DNA of 64,000 nucleotides from Elysia chlorotica. Lineage: Eukaryota > Mollusca > Gastropoda > Plakobranchidae. The DNA lies in assembly GCA_003991915.1 (NCBI GenBank), contig RQTK01000494.1, positions 57,398 to 121,397 of the forward strand. Direction: 5' to 3'. Below, piece after piece: positions 59,701 to 64,000 of the stretch. The position numbers were made by a program, and so were the translations under genes. The first letter of the stretch is position 1; each line of letters opens with the position of its first letter. Below the pieces are notes generated by a model. The model worked only from the letters and a program-made list of their open reading frames with translations. It did no database searches and was not told the origin of the DNA.

Positions 59701-62342
59701 TATTTTTTGCAATTTTGATTGTACCTCAGTTCATTACTTTTTGTAACGGTGTGAAAAATTATGTCGATGAAAATTACTTTTTTTTTTAGTAAACTAAACA
59801 AATGTTATGTAGAGGGATGTTATCTTTATATAACTGATACTACAGAGGCTGTGAATTAAAGACCATGAACATCATGTTAAGGTTCTGTCTATACAGCTTA
59901 GAGTTATCAAAATAGGCGAACATTTTTCAGTCTGCAGCAATCGTCCATGACAAAATGTAAAAGTTTTGCGAGGACAAAAAAAAGTAGTTTGTGGTCATGG
60001 TGTTAAAACCTTTACTTGGATTTTTTTTTTTAAAGGCCCACTTATTGCCTACAGTTACAAAAAATGCCATTCTTACTCCAAATGAAGTTGTTCATGTTAT
60101 CGTCCACAATTTTCACCAAGTCTGCCCCATCAGCCTTGCATGCAGCTCTCGCATCCTCCCAGGATTTCTTCTGTAGATAGACCTTGATGCATGTTCCAGA
60201 GGATGGGCTGATAGTCCATCCAGAAGGACACAAGTCTAAAAGAATTAAAAACTGGTGTGTCAAAAGAATTTTTACCTGGCTAAAAAAGTTGAAGTGACTA
60301 AGTAGCAAGTTTGACTGAAGTGAGTGGTTAGATCCTAGTTGTGAAAATCCAGGTGTGAAAACAGTAAAAAATAAAGGAAAAATAATAGGAAGCGTTTTCC
60401 ACTCTTTTCAAGAAAGTGACTCCCAAAAAGTAGATTTAGATTTAGTCATGAGATAAAGGTTAAGAGATAAATGACATGATAAGGCACCACTTATTGGCAC
60501 TTAATGAAGACGCACAGAGATCTGCCCAGGATTTTCATCAGCCTCAAGAAGGACATTGAACTGCTTCAAAAAATTATAAATATTTTGTCTATAAAAGACA
60601 CTAAGATGAAAATAAAAAAAGAAAAATTCAAGATCTCCCCATCTGGGCCTGAATATCATAGACATATGGAGCGAAGAATAAATGCAAAATGAAATATCGA
60701 CACCAATGTATACCTAAGTTTATGGCAGTACCAGCATGTATGGTCAACAAGTTGGCATGGGGATTACAGGCCTAACAACATATTTTTATAAAGCTCAGCT
60801 AAAGCTTCTATTGAAATAAATATGCTTTACAAAGCTACAAGTGAGGCAAAATGAGACTGTGAATTGAGCTAGAAAACACAGATGATCTGGTTGTGATAAA
60901 TATTTATCAAACATTCATAGACAGAAGGAAGACAAGGGAGACCGATGTACCTGTAGAGGAAGCCAAAGAACATCTCAAGATGTTACACAAAGATATGAGC
61001 TTCGAAAAAAAAAATTGCCCTCTGCTTCCTAATATCTACAAACTGTAAATGTGAAGCAAACAGGGTGAATCAGGCACAAGGTGTAATTTTGACTTTTTGA
61101 GTTATTTATAGTGTGCTAAGAGGCATTAACTGCACTCAAAGAGGTTGAGAAAAATTGTAACTCTATCATTTCTAGAACCAGAGATAATCCTTTTTCTTTG
61201 AAAATGAAAAAGATCAATATAGAGCAGTTTTTCTATGTTTAAAAGGTTCTATCTCAAAACATATACATCAGAGACTTGTGCCAAAAGTCACCCTGATTGC
61301 ATCACAATTAATGGTTCAACCTAAGGATAAAAAGACAAAATGCATCTTCTGCAAAAAAAAATAATTATATTTCTTACCTATGATATATACTTTATAATTT
61401 AAAAATATACTTACCAGCAGTAAAGCCCGGAAAATTCTTTTCGCAGATAAATTTTGATTCCCTGTCACATCGATTGTCATTCCATTTTCCGTAACCGTAT
61501 TTATTGCTGATGTCCACACAATCCTGACCACTGTTAGTTTTAACTATATTGTTTGGCTGGTTCGTGCCCCAATTTAGATAAGTTGCCTGTCGATAGAATG
61601 AGAGGACATGTTTTGTGGAACCACCTATGAAAAAAATGTAAAGCTTTAAAAAATCTTAATGTTTTGGTAACTTTTATATCCTGATTTTTACTTTTAGTTA
61701 CTCTCTTACCTTTTCTTTCTCGTCCAGCCAATGAAATATGCCTTCATTATTTGTATCATGTAAGCCGATCCAGTGCAATTCAACACTTGTCAAGGCAATT
61801 TTACCTGGAAAGTACAAAATGAAAAAAAAAGAATAACATAAAATAATATTTTCTGCATTTTCCATTGTACCTCAGTTCATTACTTTTTGTAACGGTGTGA
61901 AAAATATTGTCGATGAAAATTACTTTTTTTTAGTAGACTAAACAAATGTTATGTAGAGGGATGTTATCTTTATATAACTGGTACTACAGAGGCTGTGAAT
62001 TAAAGACTATGAACATCACGTTAAAGTTTTGTTTATACAGCTTAGAGTTATCAAAATAGGCGAACATTTTTCAGTCTGCAGCAATCGTCCTGTAGTTTGA
62101 GGTCATGGTGTTAAAATCTTGACTTGGATTTTTTTTTTAAAGGCCCACTTATTGGCTACATTTTCAAAAACTGCCATTCTTACTCCAAATGAAGTTGTTC
62201 ATGTTGTCGTCCACAATTTTCACCAAGTCTGCCCCATCAGCCTTGCATGCAGCTCTCGCATCCTCCCAGGATTTCTTCTGTAGATAGACCTTGATGCATG
62301 TTCCAGAGGATGGGCTGATAGTCCATCCAGAAGGACACAAGT
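40636..62342 (-). CDS. Six-CTLD transmembrane C-type lectin receptor (5' end missing)
   Basis: At least 26 exons, 3,743 nt, about 1,246 residues in the window, all phases compatible. Order from N-terminus: CTLD1, CTLD2, linker, CTLD3, linker, CTLD4, linker, CTLD5, two linkers, CTLD6, linker, Thr/Pro mucin-like stalk, short stalk exon, membrane helix, tail of about 50 residues. Each CTLD has the six long-form cysteines, WIGLHD, QPN/QPS and WND motifs. WND with QPN-type loops suggests calcium-dependent sugar binding, though EPN (mannose) and QPD (galactose) signatures are absent. The layout recalls the mannose receptor family but lacks its cysteine-rich and fibronectin II parts in view. Likely role: cell-surface recognition, perhaps immune or adhesive; this is inference. 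No signal peptide exon was found, so the gene should continue beyond 64000 or start in unrecognised upstream exons. Confidence 0.85.
40929..41154 (+). repeat. Homopurine tract ending in G22
   Basis: About 200 bases of almost pure GAA/GGA repeats, then a run of 22 G at 41133-41154. On the gene strand this is C22 followed by a giant polypyrimidine tract leading to the final exon. It may form triplex or quadruplex DNA. Confidence 0.9.
41356..41448 (-). CDS. Lectin receptor juxtamembrane stalk exon
   Basis: 93 nt, phase 1 at both ends, between acceptor CTCACAG and donor GTAAGA. Encodes GKSDDAKSTGSSESV and VTPRVSNQDYVDGKQ, Ser-rich and hydrophilic. Confidence 0.7.
42017..43000 (-). mobile_element. 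LINE ORF2 3' part with RNase H domain
   Basis: A 5'-truncated non-LTR retrotransposon inside a lectin receptor intron, same strand. The frame has no stops over about 300 codons. RNase H carboxylates are visible as YTDG, EAETCAI, LTDALSVL and GNEKADSLAK, followed by WIPSHCKIPGN motif order and a C-terminal Cys/His group (CGCGHGNQTTEHVLQEC). The 3' end runs into GAACGAAGAAGAAAAAG. The RT domain is absent. Layout fits I or related RNase H-bearing LINE clades; the clade is not certain. The first 50 or so codons are probably flanking sequence. Confidence 0.85.
43256..43738 (-). CDS. Lectin receptor mucin-like stalk exon
   Basis: 483 nt, phase 1-1, acceptor CCAACAG and donor GTTTGT. About 160 residues of degenerate Thr/Pro repeats such as TTNKPTTVKIDIPT and VTTNKPTT. 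Expected to be heavily O-glycosylated and extended, lifting the CTLDs from the membrane. Repeat structure suggests length polymorphism. Confidence 0.85.
44381..44446 (-). CDS. Lectin receptor linker exon L6
   Basis: 66 nt, phase 1-1. Encodes WDVSTNSVISDGTSTSTMMD, homologous to the linkers at 49922-49984 and 58607-58672 (DVSTKSVISDGTPTPT pattern). Confidence 0.75.
44640..44770 (+). repeat. Retroelement tail followed by (ATT)n/(GTT)n
   Basis: AGAGCGCTATAGAATTAAAG runs into about 65 bases of ATT and then GTT repeats. A similar AGCGCTTTGAG...TATAGAAATTAAAC precedes the (ATC)n array at the right end of the window. Confidence 0.7.
45917..47094 (-). CDS. CTLD6 exons b and c
   Basis: Exon b 47000-47094 (DQASTSGSIGYWIGLHD, WLDEKEK) and exon c 45917-46070 (ATFLNWATYQPSDL, DCVEISGVGKWNDNNC, FPFICEK). 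Exon c is shortest of the six (154 nt). The intron between them is swollen by a LINE insertion. The motif is QPSD rather than QPN, so the sugar site may be altered. Exon a of this domain lies at 48276-48434. Confidence 0.85.
46111..46903 (+). mobile_element. 5'-truncated LINE, RT C-terminal region
   Basis: A frame runs open to the TAA at 46876. It contains SALLHGSETW, RRNDRAMIRWFCGV, RRLRWFGHV and GRGRPRKTWSECV, typical of the C-terminal end of non-LTR retrotransposon polymerase proteins. The 3' end is a short GTGA tandem tail at 46889-46903. It lies antisense in a CTLD6 intron. The CTLD5 intron lacks it and shows the flanks joined. Confidence 0.88.
47095..48275 (-). other. Intron between CTLD6 exons a and b
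   Basis: About 1.2 kb against about 160 bp for the same intron in CTLD5. It contains TAGATCTAGATCTAG-rich sequence near 47430-47485 and otherwise A/T-rich sequence. I see no exon in it. Confidence 0.6.
48276..48434 (-). CDS. CTLD6 exon a
   Basis: 159 nt, starts in phase 1 and ends in phase 1. Encodes LCPSGWTFSPHSGTCIKVY, ACKADGADLVKIVDNG and FIWG. The exon and its flanks are nearly identical to CTLD5 exon a (51449-51607), including about 60 bp of intron on the 5' side. Confidence 0.88.
48525..48765 (+). repeat. SINE with tRNA-like head
   Basis: Head GCGGTAGCCCTGGGGTAGAA with a B-box-like GTTTCGAGCCC, then the shared body: GGTTGAGTCGGTGTCAG, CTGAGACAGGAATCA, GTGTGGCAGCACATAAAATT and CAGTCCACAATATAGCC. 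This is the most complete member seen here. Confidence 0.75.
49291..49347 (-). CDS. Lectin receptor linker exon L5
   Basis: 57 nt, phase 1-1, acceptor TTTCAG and donor GTTTGA. Encodes ETTADDSTVLTTIPQPSNS, Thr/Ser-rich. Confidence 0.7.
49922..49984 (-). CDS. Lectin receptor linker exon L4
   Basis: 63 nt, phase 1-1, acceptor AAGCAG and donor GTTAGC. Encodes GDVSTKSVISDGTPTPTVLD. Confidence 0.75.
50368..50575 (+). repeat. About 70-bp tandem repeat, three diverged copies
   Basis: Each unit begins TTCTA, has TGCTGTGTACTCCATAAACTT or a variant, and then a TTGATGTCCAT-like segment. Confidence 0.75.
50897..51607 (-). CDS. CTLD5 cassette (three exons)
   Basis: Exons 51449-51607, 51194-51288 and 50897-51059. 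Encodes LCPSGWTYSPHSGTCIKVY, then HWIGLHDLNNEGTFHWLDEK, then LNWGTNQPNDLESGQDC, GKWNDYDC and SFICEKG. The six cysteines and WND are present, with QPND at the sugar-specificity position. Both ends of the cassette are phase 1. Closest neighbour is CTLD6. Confidence 0.9.
51608..53002 (-). other. Intron between linker L3 and CTLD5
   Basis: A/T-rich. Contains a small acidic open frame at 52099-52311, and from about 52726 rightward is homologous to sequence from about 55229, part of the CTLD3/CTLD4 segmental duplication. Confidence 0.6.
52099..52311 (-). other. Acidic open frame in intron, origin unknown
   Basis: A stop-terminated frame with EDGEDRSNLVDEEEGENGES and VDPEDAMCDEGDVDLLDFD. More than a third of residues are Asp or Glu, which is unusual for intron noise. 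It has no clear splice sites joined to the receptor, and the duplicate segment near CTLD3 lacks it. It could be a retroposed or transposon-derived fragment. I do not recognise it. Confidence 0.35.
53003..53074 (-). CDS. Lectin receptor linker exon L3
   Basis: 72 nt, phase 1-1. Encodes ETTVIASTKDIKTVVTTTAE plus PENL. It is the duplicate of L2 at 55517-55588. Confidence 0.75.
53604..54463 (-). CDS. CTLD4 cassette (three exons)
   Basis: Exons 54305-54463, 53884-53978 and 53604-53769. Encodes SCPVGWIFSPHSGTCIKIF, then DQVSLASYKLHWIGLHDQ, then LNWGYGQPNNVGVVGQDC, GKWNDREC and RFICEK. CTLD cysteines and WND are intact. One odd change is WGDAR in place of the WEDAR seen in other copies. It pairs with CTLD3 by sequence and linker type. 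Confidence 0.9.
54464..55516 (-). other. Intron between linker L2 and CTLD4
   Basis: A/T-rich with several A and T homopolymers. No exon is seen. The part from about 55229 matches the corresponding region near 52726. Confidence 0.6.
55517..55588 (-). CDS. Lectin receptor linker exon L2
   Basis: 72 nt, phase 1-1, donor GTATGT. Encodes ETTVIAFTNDIKTEVTTTAE plus PENL. Confidence 0.75.
56467..57199 (-). CDS. CTLD3 cassette (three exons)
   Basis: Exons 57041-57199, 56733-56827 and 56467-56632. Encodes SCPFGWIFSPHSGTCIKTF, then LHWIGLHDQNGNGTFHWLDE, then LNWGFGQPNNLGSGNQDC, GKWNDRGC and RFICEK. All long-form CTLD cysteines and WND are present, with QPNN in the sugar loop. Confidence 0.9.
57200..58606 (-). 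other. Intron between linker L1 and CTLD3
   Basis: A/T-rich unique sequence. From about 58330 rightward it is duplicated near 60540. No further exon seen. Confidence 0.55.
58607..58672 (-). CDS. Lectin receptor linker exon L1
   Basis: 66 nt, phase 1-1. Encodes AGAVSTKSVTLDGTPTPKIS. The donor is GTTGGT, weaker than the rest. The duplicate of this exon expected near 60800, between CTLD1 and CTLD2, has been lost. Confidence 0.65.
59262..60235 (-). CDS. CTLD2 cassette (three exons)
   Basis: Exons 60077-60235, 59566-59660 and 59262-59442. Encodes LCPSGWTISPSSGTCIKVY, then HWIGLHDKNNEGIFHWLDE, then LNWGTNQPNNIVKTNSGQDC, GKWNDNRC and KFICEKNF. Exon c is 9 nt longer than in CTLD1 (extra TTG-type codons at the end), and keeps the frame. 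It is very similar to CTLD1, introns included. Confidence 0.9.
60236..61414 (-). other. Intron between CTLD1 and CTLD2
   Basis: Duplicated intron sequence (compare 58330-59250). The linker equivalent to L1 is absent. CTLD1 exon c and CTLD2 exon a can join directly, since both are phase 1 and the junction codon would be Asp. Confidence 0.6.
61415..62342 (-). CDS. CTLD1 cassette (three exons), first domain in window
   Basis: Exons 62184-62342, 61710-61804 and 61415-61586. Encodes LCPSGWTISPSSGTCIKVY, then LTSVELHWIGLHDTNNEGIF, then LNWGTNQPNNIVKTNSGQDC, GKWNDNRC and KFICEKNFPG. Exon a begins with two bases of a split codon, so a further 5' exon must exist. Confidence 0.9.
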
Positions 62343-63194
62343 CTAAAAGAATTAAAAACTCATGTGTCAAAAGAATTTTTACCTGGCTATAAAAGTTTAA
62401 GTGACTAAGTAGAAGTTTGACTGAAGTGAGTGGTTAGATCCTATTTGTGAACATCCAGGTGTGAAAACAGTAAATAAAGAAAGGAAGAATAATGGGAAGC
62501 GTTTTCCTTTCTGTTCAAGAAAGTGACTCCCCACACCTAGATATAGAATCTAGATTTTTTCTAGTCATGAGATAAAGGTTAATAGATAAATGACATGATA
62601 AGGCACTACTTATTAAAAATGCACAGAGAGTTCACCAGGGTGTTCATCTGACTGAATGGGGATATTCAACAGATTTGTTGTAAATTAGAGGTTGATATAT
62701 TAATATTAGGATGAATAAATGGATAGGATGGGTCTTTGTGTCGGAGAGTAAGAGAGATCTGAAGCTATCTCCAAGTTTCCATACTCCTAGTTATGATATG
62801 GGGACCCTGGGTACGGCAATAACTTACAAGGCCCATGACTAAGGTATCACGCTTTATAGGCTGTCACACTGATGCATCGCAGGTAGGTCTATACCAGGAC
62901 TTGTCTCAGCCAGTTGCGTTATCACGTTATTTTGACTCTGACACAGACCTTACCACTACCAGTGGGGAAACAACAACAAAATTCTACTTAGAAACCCAAT
63001 GCTGCACAAGGCCACAAGCTATCAAAGAAGTTTGCATGTGTTTGTTTACATTCTCTATATCGTAAGCGATATTTGAAGGGACACTATACCTCCTGGTAAA
63101 CCGTGTTTTTTTTTATTTTACACTCATTAGTCCCCATTGACGCGAATTTGGCACAAAGGGTAGACCGTTGGTCAGCCAAATCATGGGGTGTTTA

Positions 63195-63310
63195 ACTGGT
63201 TGGGTCGGTGTCAGTGTGGTGTGACCGACTGAGACAAGAGTCATGGTATCCCCGCCCTATCTCGCGTGTGGCAGAACATAAAATTGCCATACGTCAGTCT
63301 TGGGGCCCGT
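63195..63310 (+). repeat. SINE body fragment
   Basis: GGTTGGGTCGGTGTCAG, CTGAGACAAGAGTCATGG, GTGTGGCAGAACATAAAATT and ACGTCAGTC match the family body at 48525-48765. The tRNA-like head is not clear. Confidence 0.7.
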
Positions 63311-63856
63311 CGCCAGGAGAATCTAGTAGACGCATAGATTTATATAACTACCAACTTAGCTATGTCTATGAGTACTTTTGAGTAGACGTTAAACCCGGAG
63401 TGAGGGAGAGAACTCTTTCAAGGCAAAATCACCGAAATATACGAGCTAAATGGCAGCAAGAATCAAAGTGGGCCATTTTATGAACATCTTCGCATTACGC
63501 TGCGAAACTATTATTTAGCAACAATAGGTATCAAATAACCGATCTATTATGAATTTCCAAAATAACTCAAAATAGTGCGAATAGTGCCTTGGTGCCTTGG
63601 GGCCCGACTACATAATAGGCCTACTGATCCTAGACTCTAAACAACAAACAAGCAACTACACAAACCCTCTGGGTATTAGTCTTGAGATTAAGTTCAAAGC
63701 GTTGTACATATATTTTATTTATTGAGAATTTTGGGTTTTTCTTATTGTTTATTGATTAATGAAATGATACATATACTAGTATTCTTTAATTTTTTTTTAA
63801 ATATATATATTTAGAGTTGTAAGACTTTTCAGTAAAACTTACATGCATTTTTAATG

Positions 63857-63913
63857 TAAAGCGCTTTGAGCCTTAGTTTGGGACAGTGTGTTATAGAAAT
63901 TAAACTTATTACT

Positions 63914-64000
<87 letters not shown>
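63857..64000 (+). repeat. Retroelement tail followed by (ATC)n to the window edge
   Basis: AAAGCGCTTTGAGCC...TATAGAAATTAAAC leads into about 85 bases of ATC repeat that continues past the window. Confidence 0.85.

Larger units (their letters stand above)
58330..62615. repeat. Recent segmental duplication containing CTLD1 and CTLD2
   Basis: Copy near 58330-60495 and copy near 60540-62615, about 2.1 kb each, similar in exons and introns. One marker, GAAAAATTCAAGATCTCCCC, is at 58411 and 60621. Offsets between matching exons are 2,107 to 2,144 bp because of small indels. Confidence 0.9.
62343..64000. other. Region upstream of the first visible CTLD
   Basis: Contains the end of the segmental duplication to about 62615, a SINE part at 63195-63310 and a simple repeat at the edge. 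I found no signal peptide exon and no further CTLD. The receptor's 5' end is therefore unresolved. Confidence 0.55.

Noticed and set aside
40636-62342. Reading the six CTLDs as six separate lectin genes
   Set aside because: No signal peptides, stops or poly-A signals were found between cassettes, and all exon phases chain into one frame ending in a single membrane exon.
62815-62900. A 5' signal-peptide exon of the lectin receptor with donor GTAAGT at 62827
   Set aside because: The donor-like site lies in SINE-like sequence, and no hydrophobic leader or matching phase could be read.

Overview
The window is eukaryotic. Genes are split by GT-AG introns, and the spacers hold SINEs, LINE fragments, MITEs and long microsatellites. 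BCL7 and a ciliary CFAP119/CCDC189-like gene indicate an animal. The tRNA-headed SINEs, the recurring AGATCT and AGGCCT words and the expanded C-type lectin receptor suggest a mollusc, probably a gastropod; that placement is inference. All splicing below was read by eye and tested only by phase consistency.

Layout. (1) 1-3644: repeat-rich upstream sequence with (CTA)n and (CT)n arrays. (2) 3645-10086, + strand: a complete seven-exon BCL7-family gene of 242 codons, encoding a SWI/SNF (BAF) accessory subunit. (3) 10087-14188: spacer with the BCL7 3' region and two reverse-oriented SINEs. (4) 14189-23936, - strand: an unrecognised gene with a very large coding block, about 2,900 codons, in three long reading frames that meet at two tiny -1 overlaps, plus one upstream 81-nt exon. 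(5) 24-27 kb: an assembly gap between two different trinucleotide arrays and three members of a foldback element family. (6) 25929-38813, + strand: a CFAP119/CCDC189-like gene. Its introns hold a piggyBac-type MITE and a hAT-type MITE. Two and a half of its 3' exons are tandemly duplicated, and the first copy carries a full-length mariner with an intact transposase frame. (7) 40636-62342, - strand, running off the 5' side: a multi-domain C-type lectin receptor with six CTLDs, Thr-rich linkers, a mucin-like stalk, one membrane helix and a short tail.

The two genes at the right are convergent. In the lectin receptor each CTLD is a three-exon cassette with phase-1 ends, and the linker exons are also phase 1-1, so cassettes can be duplicated, lost or skipped without breaking the frame. 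The six cassettes fall into three similar neighbouring pairs (1+2, 3+4, 5+6), which points to growth by repeated local duplication.

Points I rate most worth checking are the broken giant reading frame, the two-exon duplication in CFAP119 with its dated mariner insertion, the paired growth of the lectin array, a possible soluble lectin isoform, and the foldback family.
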